Shown: positions 12,301-20,057, counted from the first letter of the stretch. The stretch is DNA of 32,679 nucleotides from Elysia marginata (GCA_019649035.1 BMAT01011680.1:328494-361172), one strand, 5' to 3'. The notes: generated by a model not told the origin, from the sequence alone. Program-made: numbers and translations.

Positions 12301-15300
12301 TAATGCTGTGTTGTCTGTCTACATACTCTAGGCCTTTGTGGTAAGTACGATGAATAACTGATTGAAAGTATATTCGGCTGAAATGAAACCCAAAGGGATA
12401 CATCTTTGAGAATATTGGCTAAGTAAGCAATGCCCTGATTTCTTGCATTTAGGTGAAGATAAGATTTCTTGTGATGATTAAAGAATTGTTTTATTTTAAA
12501 TCCCTTTCGGTTAAACACTTATTTATTGATAATGCTGTTTAGTCAGCCTTATTAACCTTGAGCCTCTAATGTGTTGAATCTGTAAACCAATTAAACAACT
12601 ATATTATACACCTGTCCTATGGTTCATACCCTAAACATATTTTTTAAAGTATTAAACTTACGCAGACCTCCCTTTCCTTCCCCCTGGTTATTCTCCTGTC
12701 CTTCCCTCAGACGACTCTGAGCCGTACTCACCCAGCAAGGAGGCGGAGCCCTACTCCCCCGGCATGGAAGCGGCAGCTGAGGAGCCGTATGACCCAGAGG
12801 ATGAGAGTTTGCTTGACGAAGACGGCCATCCCATCACCTCTGACTTCTCCACAGGGTCTGGCAGTGCAACAGCTTCTACCATGACATCTGCTAGTGTGAC
12901 TTTGACCTCAGCGTCTACAAATTCTGTTGCTGCTGCTGCTGGTTCCAAAACATCCACCACAAACAGCTCAGGGCAATCGGTGGACGAGAAGGTTACTGAA
13001 GGTATCTATGATTTTCTCAAACAAGACTAGACTTGTAACGCTTCCGACAATGCTTCAAACTCCGGCAATTTTTAAAATTTATGTTGACCTCAACAGCTCT
13101 CAGATAAACCGGAAATGCATGATTAGATAATTTTTATTCTTCTCGAACATTTTTTCAAGTTCAGACAATTTCGGAGGCTGTGTTACAGGTCTGCAAAATA
13201 AATATCTAATAAATTTGTACCTCATGTATACTGCATTGCATTTGATTTTTTTTTTAATGATTCTTTGGTGCAACATTTCAAGTTCCATTGATAGCTTCCT
13301 GTTGTAAATAGGACTGATGGCTGATTGCTAAAAGCGAGATTAACTGTATGAATCCAAGTTGATGCAAGCTGAATATTTTGTGGATTGTCTTGTAAATTAG
13401 TCATTTTTAAGTTAAAAATTGCAAATCAGGTTCAGCTTTCTCTTTTTAGCACTCTTGATTATTACAGTATGCAGAGATAAAGAGAGCTGATCACAGACTT
13501 AGATCTCTTCCGTGGACAAACGAAATGCAGTTTCTCTCATATGGTTTACACTGCATATACTGCTTTTCGTATGTCCCGGGCAGATCTAGCAAACAGTGTA
13601 CCGAACAAGACAGAGCATGTACAGAGTAGGAAACAAACCGGCACTCCTTGCTAGCACCCACATTTCGCCAGATAGGATTTTATACGAACAGGTCTCTAAG
13701 CTACTGACTGTCACTGCATTTTATTGCATTATTAAAAAATCTCACATGCTGTTGCTTTAGCGATCTCGTGTTGCTACGCATGTTACCTCTGCATGATTCA
13801 AGGTTGATTAGAGTATGAATTGTTGTGTTTGTATGTCCGCAGACCCAGCAAGCCTGTCTAGCGAAGAGCTGGTAGAGCGCATGGCGCGCAGCAACGACCC
13901 CAGTCAGATTTCCAGCCTCATGGTAATGGCCCTGTCACAGGCCAGCACGCAGCATGAACAGCAACAGCTGTTGGTGAAGCTCACGCGGCAAGTGGAAGAT
14001 CGCAAGTTGCAACTCGCTGAAGAAATGCAGCGATCCTCAGGCAGTGGTGCGAGCAATGCTGCTGCGAACACGCAAGTGGAAGAGAAACAGCAGCCAGAAG
14101 CATCGGCTGCAGCTGCTTCCACCGAGGGCAAACAAGAGGAAAGCAAACCAGCAGTAACAGTTGGACCGACATCAACGTCTTCCTCATTGCCATCATCAGC
14201 TGCATCAAGTTTATCGCTGAAATCTCATGAAGATGTCACCATCAAGGCTAGCCACGACAAATCTGAGACAGAAACAGAAAAGGCTGCTCCTGATTCCTCT
14301 CCCTCTTGCCGCACTCCCTCAACCAATTCAACTTCAGCTTTAGATGAGAAAGCAAGCAGTACCAACAGTGGTGGTATCAAATTTACCATCAAGCCGATAA
14401 GTAAGTCTCCTCTTAAGCCTGTTGTGTTAGGCAGTGCTTTTTCTGCCTCTGGGAGCAAAGCTACGAAATCATCAGAACCGTCCTCAACATCTGCTGCTCT
14501 TAAACCGACTTCTCTGTCTGCTCCTAATCCTCTGTCTAGTTCCGAGGAGAACGGTGACGTAAGCCGACCTCAGCTTCCTGAAGCTCTCAAAGCTCTGATG
14601 AGTGATGTGATGGGCAGCACAGAAGCCCCCGCCATGGAACACAGGAGCAAGCTACTTAGCAAGAAACAAGTGGAGCAAAACGCACCACCGTCAGACAAGA
14701 GCAGGGCAAACGAGAAGGAGAAGAATGAAACCGTGGTAGAAGGTAGCAAACAAAGAGAAAAGGATGAGGAGGAGAGGAAGCAAGCAATGGCGGATGCCGC
14801 GCTTGAAGCTCAGAAGAGACTGGAAGATGAAGAAGAAGCCCTCAGGATTCTTAGTAGCCTGAAGAAGAACTCATCGTCAGCCAGCGGCAGCACAAGCAAA
14901 CCAAAACCCGTGGAGCCAGCCACAAAGCCCACAACGGCACCCACCATAGATGAACTCCTGGACCGCTTGAAAAAAGGTGGCTTTCAGTTTCCTTTGCAAA
15001 AAGGTACTGAAAACACTGGGCCAACTCCTTCAGCTCCATCAACTTCTGCACAGACTGTTTCATCAACGGGCCCAAGCTCATCAACAGCCGCACCATCAAC
15101 ATCTCCGTCATCCTCAAAGCAAGAACCATCACCATTAACCACAACATCCCCACCATCTTTGCTTAACAACCCGTCAGTCCCAACATATACCGCGTCCAAA
15201 CCTCTATTTTCTGCGGGCTCTCTCACTCACTTTTCTTCTAATTCAACAACATCTCCATCATCACCGCTGCTATCGTCTGCTGAAGATGTAGACTTGCGGA

Positions 15301-15860
15301 TTGGCGTCCAGCCGCAGAAATCCACCCTACCAGCTGGCCCTGCAACCGGACCCACCAATTTTTCCACCAACAGACCACCACGAACTGGTGGTGTGAGTCC
15401 GCCACCCTTGCAGGATCGAGACGACAGACTGTTGTATCACCAACAAGACAGAGATGAGAGGACCTACAGATCAGGGGCAGGCCCCAAACATCCCCTCGAC
15501 CCCCATGCATTCCCCCCACTGCCTGGCAGGTTTGGCGGACCAAGGCTCCCCCTCCCCCCAGGTCCTGATATCCCATCTTACCAACCAACTCCACGGTCTA
15601 TTCTGCCTCCCAAAGGTCGGGCTCAGCCTCCCCCTCCTGGCACAGAGTTCGACAAGCCGGCAGGCGTACTCGGCATCACCGACGTGGACCTGCGCCACCC
15701 GCCGCTTCCACCACTGCCCCCGCAACCTCCTCCCCCGCTTCCACCTCTGCCTCACCACCAGTTCCGTGAGGATGTAGACTATAGGAACCCAGACCCCTAT
15801 AGGCCTCTTCATCATGGTTATAATAGGGGCAGGGGAGGGCACTCTTATCACAGACCCTAA
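194..15860 (+). CDS. DIDO1: DIDO1/PHF3-family transcription regulator, 3' part of gene (16 exons)
   Basis: This entry is the gene span; exons are listed separately. Joining the 16 exons gives 5259 bases, 1752 residues plus stop, and every junction keeps frame. Domains by residue of this partial protein: zinc-binding Cys cluster 21-45; Ser/Arg-rich linker with 12 His at 186-197; TFIIS-like central domain (TLD) about 258-370; H-L-F-D-L-N-C-K-V-C-T-G at 441-452; SPOC domain about 636-777; disordered tail with 13 His at 946-958; Pro-rich C-terminus. TLD followed by SPOC is the hallmark of DIDO/PHF3/Bye1 proteins. In that family the TLD contacts RNA polymerase II and SPOC binds the Ser2-phosphorylated CTD. 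The nucleus is the expected location. The wording of the SPOC and TLD blocks is closer to DIDO than to PHF3 by my recollection; invertebrates usually have one such gene. The PHD finger and start codon must lie upstream of base 1. Exons are visibly GC-richer than the introns. Confidence 0.9.
954..1209 (+). CDS. DIDO1: DIDO homologue coding exon 2
   Basis: A Ser-rich stretch (a TCA/TCG run around 1020-1070) is followed by a conserved segment, V-M-E-R-E-T-G-K-I-L-R-G-P-S-A-P-T, then a short amphipathic piece, L-H-R-W-L-E-Q-H-P-S-F-E-V. DIDO proteins carry a comparable motif upstream of the TLD. The acceptor AG ends at 953. The donor GTAAGT starts at 1210, leaving one base of a split codon (phase 1). 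Confidence 0.85.
1242..1304. repeat. 63-bp fold-back repeat, copy 1 (intron 2)
   Basis: The block starts GGACAAAC and ends GTTTGTCC, and its two halves are imperfect inverted repeats with AGCAG or TGCAG spaced alike in each. A second 63-bp copy lies inverted at 13514-13576. Homology between copies spreads a little beyond the ends and is about 80% by eye. Confidence 0.7.
1386..1640 (+). mobile_element. tRNA-derived SINE, old copy (DIDO intron 2)
   Basis: Polymerase III promoter boxes are recognisable: A box TGGCTCAGTGA (1401-1411) and B box GGTTTGATTCC (1445-1455), at tRNA-like spacing. Downstream, AGGGTACATGGC (1531-1542) matches a core seen in another SINE at 30547-30557. The 3' end is unclear and I see no target-site duplication, so it is an old copy. 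Confidence 0.7.
1986..2376 (+). CDS. DIDO1: DIDO homologue coding exon 3 (Ser/Arg/His-rich linker, start of TLD)
   Basis: This is a low-complexity exon: ten consecutive Ser, a Lys/Asp-rich stretch, 12 consecutive His (CAT/CAC codons, 2105-2140), then R-R-R followed by nine Ser. It ends with the first TLD helix, N-Q-I-R-I-N-V-R-T-A-L-R-D-S-L. The acceptor is TTACAG|GA at 1985. The donor is AAG|GTTTGT at 2377, a weak donor, with two bases of a split codon. The Ser/Arg and His content resembles the nuclear-speckle targeting sequences of RNA-processing proteins. Confidence 0.85.
2105..2140 (+). repeat. CAT/CAC trinucleotide run coding for 12 His
   Basis: Twelve uninterrupted His codons, four CAT, four CAC, three CAT and one CAC. 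The mixed codons mean the tract is not a pure slippage product and may be maintained by selection. Confidence 0.9.
2988..3147 (+). CDS. DIDO1: DIDO homologue coding exon 4 (TLD)
   Basis: This exon encodes the heart of the TFIIS-like central domain: A-L-E-I-E-E-K-L-F-D-L-F-N-D-T, then H-K-Y-R-A-K-Y-R-S-L-I-F-N-I-K-D-Q-K-N. The K-Y-R-x-K-Y-R-S-x-x-F-N-x-K-D pattern is diagnostic for TFIIS domain II relatives. The acceptor is CTCTAG|GG at 2987. The donor is AAG|GTTGGT at 3148, phase 0. Confidence 0.92.
3520..3636 (+). CDS. DIDO1: DIDO homologue coding exon 5 (TLD)
   Basis: This 39-codon exon completes the TLD helical bundle. It reads G-L-F-R-K-I-L-G-G-K-I-S-P-D-K-L-V, then M-S-T-E-D-L-A-S-K-E-L-A-K-W-R. 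The x-L-A-S-K-E-L-x-x-W motif is shared by DIDO, PHF3, SPOCD1 and TFIIS. The acceptor is TTGCAG|GG at 3519 and the donor is CAT|GTGAGA at 3637, phase 0. Confidence 0.92.
4054..4176 (+). CDS. DIDO1: DIDO homologue coding exon 6 (charged helix after TLD)
   Basis: A 41-codon exon, strongly charged: E-M-I-E-K-L-E-K-E-K-R-A-T-K followed by a Lys-rich patch and an acidic end, E-V-N-D-E-D-L. It is probably the helix that continues out of the TLD. The acceptor is TACAG|CA at 4053 and the donor is GAG|GTAAAG at 4177, phase 0. Confidence 0.88.
4701..4895 (+). CDS. DIDO1: DIDO homologue coding exon 7 (HLFDLNCKxCTG block)
   Basis: This exon carries the family block Q-H-R-A-H-L-F-D-L-N-C-K-V-C-T-G-K, found after the TLD in DIDO and PHF3. 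The C-x2-C pair may bind metal. An acidic stretch precedes it and a Lys-rich end, P-P-K-T-K-K, follows. The acceptor is TTTCAG|AC at 4700 and the donor is AAA|GTGAGA at 4896, phase 0. Reading on into the intron meets a stop within three codons. Confidence 0.92.
5411..5551. mobile_element. short TIR element (MITE), 141 bp, DIDO intron 7
   Basis: It starts CAGTGGAACCCCTCAAT and ends with the complement of CAGTGGAACTTCTGAAT, so the termini are inverted. Internal sequence repeats the terminal motif (ACTTCTGAATTAAG). There is no open reading frame. The termini resemble other CAGTGG-ended elements in this window (18460, 24942). Confidence 0.65.
5812..6230 (+). CDS. DIDO1: DIDO homologue coding exon 8 (acidic linker)
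   Basis: This exon encodes a disordered acidic linker between the Cys block and SPOC. It starts E-D-E-E-E-E-P-K-R, then a probable short helix (E-K-A-A-E-I-V-K-E-A-L-E-H-V), then Ser/Pro-rich sequence with candidate S-P phosphorylation sites and a Glu/Asp patch. The acceptor ends at 5811 and the donor is CAG|GTAAAT at 6231. Two bases of a split codon remain. Confidence 0.88.
6897..7047 (+). CDS. DIDO1: DIDO homologue coding exon 9 (start of SPOC)
   Basis: The SPOC domain begins here: V-L-W-K-G-F-V-S-M-L-D-V-A-K-F, then A-Y-R-V-S-G-P-I. The W-x-G-x-V/I-x-M-x-x-V-A-K-F opening is characteristic of DIDO/PHF3-type SPOC domains. The acceptor is TACAG|AT at 6896 and the donor is GTT|GTGAGT at 7048, phase 0. 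Confidence 0.93.
7157..7230. repeat. 26-bp tandem repeat, three copies (DIDO intron 9)
   Basis: The unit CTCAACAATAGTAATAATTT plus about six bases recurs at 7157, 7183 and 7209 with one or two differences. It is a minisatellite within a 349-bp intron. Confidence 0.85.
7397..7486 (+). CDS. DIDO1: DIDO homologue coding exon 10 (SPOC)
   Basis: A 30-codon SPOC exon: I-P-D-T-V-H-I-M-G-R-I-S-P-D-H-M-W-D-Y-L, ending Q-A-G-S-K. The Arg of G-R-I-S-P and the Lys at the exon end appear to match basic residues that contact phosphorylated CTD in PHF3 SPOC. That match is from memory of the family, not an alignment. The acceptor ends at 7396 and the donor is AAG|GTGAGA at 7487, phase 0. Confidence 0.93.
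8404..8599 (+). CDS. DIDO1: DIDO homologue coding exon 11 (SPOC core)
   Basis: This exon encodes the SPOC beta-barrel core: V-L-R-F-I-P-G-S-D-E-E-K-V-A-Y, then S-R-A-R-C-G-V-A-N-N-P-S-R-Q-V-K-D-F-Y, then L-L-P-F-D-G-P-G. The S-R-x-R and V-K-D positions carry the basic charge expected for CTD-phosphate binding. The acceptor is CCCAG|GA at 8403. The donor is CAG|GTGAGT at 8600, with one base of a split codon. Confidence 0.94.
8967..9229 (+). CDS. DIDO1: DIDO homologue coding exon 12 (end of SPOC, Ser/Lys-rich tail)
   Basis: The exon closes SPOC with L-E-E-N-R-P-H-M-L-I-G-I-L-V-K-Q-R. It continues into a disordered Ser/Lys-rich region with a run of six Ser and the element S-R-D-P-R-L-A-K-L. The acceptor is TACAG|GC at 8966 and the donor is AGT|GTAAGG at 9230, phase 0. 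Confidence 0.92.
9805..9937 (+). CDS. DIDO1: DIDO homologue coding exon 13
   Basis: This is disordered tail sequence ending in a notable cluster, M-E-E-E-Y-D-P-E-Y-V-P-A-L-L. It is related to the acidic Tyr-Pro repeats of exon 15. The acceptor is TTTCAG|CC at 9804. The donor is AAG|GTAAAT at 9938, with one base of a split codon. Confidence 0.88.
9938..11568 (+). other. DIDO intron 13, no gene seen
   Basis: The largest DIDO intron in the window (1.6 kb). It is AT-rich and holds only short ORFs with no recognisable protein. An ATA-rich stretch occurs near 10730-10800. I see no clear transposon end. Confidence 0.8.
11569..11844 (+). CDS. DIDO1: DIDO homologue coding exon 14 (second poly-His tract)
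   Basis: A Lys/Asp/Ser-rich segment with T-P and S-P sites (K-T-P-S-P-E-D) is followed by 13 consecutive His (11730-11768). More His follow, interspersed with Arg, Gln, Asn and Lys. The acceptor is TTTCAG|GG at 11568. The donor is GAGG|GTAACG at 11845, with one base of a split codon. Reading through the donor would stop after ten more codons (TAA at 11874), a possible short isoform if the intron is retained. Confidence 0.86.
11730..11768 (+). repeat. CAT/CAC trinucleotide run coding for 13 His
   Basis: Thirteen uninterrupted His codons in exon 14, mixed CAT and CAC, followed by a looser His/Arg/Gln region. Confidence 0.9.
12711..13001 (+). CDS. DIDO1: DIDO homologue coding exon 15 (E-P-Y-S-P repeats)
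   Basis: The exon begins with three related repeats: E-P-Y-S-P-S, E-P-Y-S-P-G and E-P-Y-D-P-E. The rest is Ser/Thr/Ala-rich and disordered, ending V-D-E-K-V-T-E-G. The acceptor is CCTCAG|AC at 12710. The donor is AAG|GTATCT at 13002, with one base of a split codon that joins exon 16 to give Asp. Confidence 0.88.
13514..13576. repeat. 63-bp fold-back repeat, copy 2 (intron 15)
   Basis: It starts GGACAAACGAAATGCAGT and ends with the near-complement (ACTGCTTTTCGTATGTCC). Read on the minus strand it matches 1242-1304, including TGTAAACCATATGAGA in the middle. The identical 63-bp length and inverted structure suggest a tiny non-autonomous mobile element. Confidence 0.7.
13843..15860 (+). CDS. DIDO1: DIDO homologue terminal coding exon 16
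   Basis: A single large 3'-terminal exon (2018 coding bases, TAA at 15858-15860). It starts with a predicted helix (P-A-S-L-S-S-E-E-L-V-E-R-M-A-R), followed by a Gln-rich helix. The middle is Ser/Thr/Ala/Pro-rich and disordered, with one charged helix (E-K-D-E-E-E-R-K-Q-A-M then E-A-Q-K-R-L-E-D-E-E-E-A-L). The last 200 residues are very Pro-rich (P-P-L-P-P-L-P-P-Q-P-P-P-P-L), end with an R-G-R-G-G box, and contain V-D-L-R twice. The acceptor is CCGCAG|AC at 13842. The frame stays open upstream to an ATG at 13815, but that ATG lies in the intron. Vertebrate DIDO3 also ends in a very large last exon. Confidence 0.9.
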
Positions 15861-16846
15861 ACCAGGCCATTTGATGTACTCAAACACATCATCAATCCTT
15901 GAAAACTCCAAAACTTGAATACTAGCCAAAAGTGATTCTGGACCTAGTTGTCCTTGCCTATTGCTACCTGGCCACGTAACAAATTCCTTAGTTTTGGTGT
16001 GCTTAGAGTACCGTACTTCACGTGTTGGTGTTTCTATACGAGCCAGTAAAGGTGCAGCCAGGCTTGCACAGGCTCAGAGATGTGTGAATTTACACAGAAC
16101 GACATTCATTCACAGGCCTGTCTGAGCTGAAGATAAACTTCTGAGTTGGACAGACTCACCTGACCTTGCTAGGCATTTGCTTCTTATTATTGATATTAGT
16201 GCAGTGGCGAAGAAAACAAAAACAAAAAAAAAACAACTGAACTTCCAACTAAGTATTTTGGTTTATCCAATGTCGCTTCAAAGTTGTCGTTTTTTTTAAC
16301 TATAATATTATCAAGTATTGAGCAAGAGAAATTGATTTCTATTATAAAGGTGAAAGGTTGGCATTGTGTCCTTAGGGAAAGTGAACAAGATTAGAGTGCC
16401 AAATATCATGAGCAATATACTACGTTTGAAAGTTTGTAAATCTGAACTTCTTTTTGCATTTAAACTGAATTGGCTCATGACTGGTCTTGTAATGCAGGAA
16501 GGCATATCTTCTCATTAAAAGTTTATTATGTCACAACATTTAACATTTCAAGCCACACAATCTATCTCATAAAATTTCACTTTTTTTGTTGTTGTTTAGG
16601 CCTATTTTTATTGATTTTTTAAAAACAATTATATGAACAAGAGCATCGCTATTTTTGTATAATTTTGTAGGTTTATTTTGCATATTTTGTAAATGTAAAA
16701 ATCTAGGTGAAAAAATCTTATATATAATAATCAATGTTTCAATTATTTTTAGTGTTTTGTAAATTTTTAGCCATCAACAGTATTAATATGCAGTTTTAAT
16801 ATATAGGATGATGAACAAAGCAACAGCCACTGATCAATGAAAACGA
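15861..16846 (+). other. DIDO1: probable 3'UTR of the DIDO homologue
   Basis: It follows the TAA stop directly, has no ORF of note, and becomes very AT-rich with several TGTAAAT-type elements at 16685-16770. Transcript support is needed to set the end. Confidence 0.5.
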
Positions 16847-17273
16847 CAGTGTAATCTGCTTATATCGACACGCTTTCGGAGATGGATCAACGTCAATATG
16901 TAAGAATGTCGATAAATTAAATAGGAAGACAAAGAGGAAAAAATAAGTTGAGGCCAACCATGCTGATCCCTTGTTTTGTTTTTCATGAGAAACGACGACC
17001 TTGGGAGATGTATATGTTTTGCTGTACTGTAAGTCTTTTTTATTTCTTATCAATGAAATCATTTTTCAATAAAGCCATAACGTTTTTTCTTTCTTATCAT
17101 GTCTTTTTTTAGTCATTTCTGTAGTCAGAATGTCTATAAAGCAAAAAAGGCCAGGGGAAAAAGTTAATATAAAAGGAATGGTTTAGTAAGTTATAGAGGA
17201 AAAAATTCCCTCATAACAAAATAGGTCAAAATGCCGATAAAGTGGCCGTCTATATTATAAGCAGATTGCACTG
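16847..17273. mobile_element. pogo-like TIR element (MITE), 427 bp
   Basis: Termini are an 18-bp inverted repeat with one mismatch: CAGTGTAATCTGCTTATA at the left, the complement of CAGTGCAATCTGCTTATA at the right. TA follows the right end and GA precedes the left end (a decayed TA?). Subterminal repeats of the type AATGTCGATAAA occur at 16908, near 17129 and at 17230. The CAGT..AATCTGCTTATATCGAC ends resemble pogo/Tigger-type transposon termini. No transposase frame remains. Confidence 0.75.
17068..17073 (+). terminator. candidate polyadenylation hexamer AATAAA inside a MITE
   Basis: AATAAA followed within 15-40 bases by a T-rich tract (GTTTTTTCTTTC, GTCTTTTTTTAG). It is 1.2 kb past the DIDO stop codon. 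It may be the functional signal or a chance hexamer. Confidence 0.4.
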
Positions 17274-18330
17274 TAGCCTGAACTAAAAAAAGTTTGGTAA
17301 CCTCGATAACTTCATCAGTAGCCAGCGTGAAGTAGCTTTTGCATGTTTCAAATAAGACCTGTTAGCAGTTACGTTAGGCACCCTTGGTTTGTTCCATGTC
17401 GCTATACATGTGCCAATAGATTGCTATGCTTGTTGGCTTTGTGATTTTTCATGACAGTGTTGAAATTTATTTTTTTACTATAACCAGTCCTATGGTTTAC
17501 AAATGGTCTGTGTGAATCGGAACTCACAATGTTTTTTCATTTAAGACATTGATATTTAAAACAATGACTTTTTGGGTTAAGGTTTCAAAAGTTAAAGAAG
17601 TAACTTTGGAATTTTAAATTTTCTAAAAAGAAATTCGACATTTAGATGTTTGAAAGCGATAAGGATAAAAGGGAAAAACCACTTTTTAATGGTATGCCAG
17701 TTTGAAGTTTTGACATCCAAATCATTACAACTGATTGCGAGATCTACAGGATTGTTTTGAAGCAAAAGTGTGTAACTGTAAGGGCATTATTTCAATGTTA
17801 CTTGATAGTAACAATCTTTGAATTATAACTTATAAGCGAGCCTGGTTGTTAAATTTTTGTAAATGTCATTTTGTTTTGAAAAGCATGAAACATCTTTATA
17901 AAACGGCTGTACTTAAAATGCTGAATTCCTGTTATTTTTTTTACTGTTTTCTTATATATTTTCTGTCTTTTTAAAGATTGACGATGAATCTTGATTGTAA
18001 ACTAAAGGAAAATGTTTTCATTTTTGTTAAAGCACAAGCATGATAAAGTTGAATATTTGGCATCTCTGTTATATCATTGTTACATGAGTCCTCACCATCA
18101 TCATTCTCTTCCTCCACATCATCTGTGTTGAAGCAGTACAAGTTCTTCAGTTGTCAACTCTTGTTTTAATTAATAAATTGAAAAAATTAATAAACCTATT
18201 ACCTTACAAGTTTTCATTTTTCTTTAAAGCTAATTTTGGACAGGAATTAGTACCGGTAATGTGTTTAAGTAAGAAGGTTCAAAGGTTTTTTGTTGGTTTT
18301 TTTTTTTTTTTAATTTTTATCTTGAACTAA
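17274..18330. other. AT-rich region downstream of the MITE, no gene seen
   Basis: About 1 kb with no substantial ORF. It ends in AATAAA hexamers at 18172 and 18189, which are alternative poly(A) sites for the DIDO gene. On the minus strand, 18180-18000 could be a decayed transposase end (see findings). Confidence 0.5.
18172..18194 (+). terminator. pair of candidate polyadenylation hexamers
   Basis: AATAAA at 18172-18177 and again at 18189-18194, in an A/T-rich setting followed by T-rich sequence. They would give a 2.3-kb 3'UTR if used by the DIDO transcript. Confidence 0.35.
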
Positions 18331-18332
18331 TA

Positions 18333-18459
18333 CAGTGGTTCCCCACTCAAAATACAATATGTTTTAATTAAGAGCTACAAAGAGTCCTCTTAACTTGAAT
18401 GCTGATAACTCAAATTTATTTTAGGATCCCAACAGGTAGTTTTTTTTCTTTGTGAAGTA
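18333..18459. mobile_element. possible remnant of a related TIR element
   Basis: It begins TA-CAGTGGTTCCCCACTC and continues with CTCTTAACTTGAA and AACTCAAATTT, which resemble the neighbour at 18460. No matching right end was found, so it is probably truncated or interrupted by that neighbour. Confidence 0.4.
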
Positions 18460-19152
18460 CAGTGGAAACCTCTTAATTCAAATCTCAAGGGAATGGGAAG
18501 GGCATCGACAGAAAAAATTAATCTCAAGGGATTGGTTTTTATTTTAGTTAGACATTTTTCTGCTCCATCACCAGTATTAGCACCTCCCTCTCTCACTCAA
18601 CCGTTTGCATATTCTAAGCACAAAGACGATGGTTCCATGATGAGAAACTCACATGTGTGGTTTTAGGAGTGCAACTTTGAGCCTTACATGATTTAGAGTA
18701 AAGAAACTGCTGAAAAACAAAAGAAATCAACTACCGGCTTCACTACAATTTTTTATCTAAGAGAATTGAAATTTGCTAACCATGAATTGTAGGTTCAAGT
18801 CTAACAAAACCCAAGAGGAAAAATAAAACTCACACCTTGAAAACTTCAAATTAAGAGAAATTTGAATTCTTTGGTCCCGTGCATGAACCTGATAACCCAC
18901 ACAGATGTGAAACGGAGATATTTCCGGTCAAAGTTTGGCTATTACAAAGAACATATAGAAGGTGGCTAACTAAGAGGAAAGCATTTGGGGCCTTAAACAT
19001 TATGTACTACAACCGTTTATTTATATGTGATAAAGCACATTATGGAATACTTGCTTGTACCTTTATCTCATTTTTTTAAGGAAAATGTGGGTTATCAGGT
19101 TCAATCATGGGGCCACAGAATTAAAAGGTTTTGATTTTCGAGGTTTCTACTG
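18460..19152. mobile_element. TIR element, 693 bp, flanked by TA
   Basis: The left end is CAGTGGAAACCTC and the right end is the complement of CAGTAGAAACCTC, so 12 of 13 bases match. TA lies just outside both ends (18458-18459 and 19153-19154), the target-site duplication of Tc1/mariner/pogo-type elements. The inside holds only short ORFs, so it is non-autonomous. Its inside repeats AATTCAAAT-like and TTAAGAGA-like segments. Confidence 0.75.
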
Positions 19153-20057
19153 TATCCTTTAACTCAAAGTTCTTAAGGGTATTTCAAACAGAATTCACTG
19201 TTCCCAAGCGGACATGCTGTGGTATTTATATAGAAGGTTCATCATTATTCTCAGAGCATTTTTATTTAAAAGAAATTTAGTAATGGCACATTAACACTCA
19301 TCAATTAGCCCACAATAAACAGCTGCCTTGCGGTGAATCCTGTCCCCTTGGACCTTCTTATATTTGTAATAAAGGACAAGGCATAAAAACAGCACTGACA
19401 CTATAACCTTAATAATTGACAAAACAAATAACCAGACTATCAGTGTAAAATTTACAAGAGATTTCAAAATTCCTGTTTTTTCTCTTCAACCATGTCCTAT
19501 AATTTATTGTGAAAATAAGGATAAATGCAAATCATTTAACTAGCTACAGTTATGTACTGTTAACTTCCAACTCAGCCACCATAGATGTCAGACATGTAAA
19601 CAACTTAATCCTGGAAACATAAAAAAACAAGCTTATTGAAAGCGATGATGCCTGTTTTAATAATGAAACTTTATTCAATTTAAGGCGATTGGAAATTACA
19701 AATTTTTGCTTTCTCTTAACACAATAGAAATATTTGAAAATCTTAATTAACCGAAATTCAGTTTGAGGAATTGGTGGAGTGTTACTAAGATCAGCATACA
19801 AGAGAATATTGTGGTACAATAGTTGAAAGAAAGGCACACCTCAAAGAAAAAAAGAAGCTAGGAAAAAGTAGGAAATTTATTCATGCAATGTCTGCAATAA
19901 GGTTGTACTTCACAATACTTAGATACCCTAGGCAAAACATGAAAACATGCAGAAACAAAAAGTGTTGATAATTCTCAAATGTACCACTCCAAGCATGGAT
20001 TGAAAAATAATTACAAAGAAACAAAATATTTAGATATACATGTATGTTCTAGTATTT

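Noticed and set aside
13815-13842. Separate single-exon gene starting at ATG 13815
   Set aside because: The acceptor TCCGCAG at 13842 and the exact frame join with exon 15 show the 2-kb frame is the terminal exon of the DIDO homologue.
15471-15929. 152-codon minus-strand ORF, and other minus-strand ORFs under exon 16
   Set aside because: They are antisense shadows of the Ser/Pro-rich, GC-richer terminal exon, with no recognisable domain.
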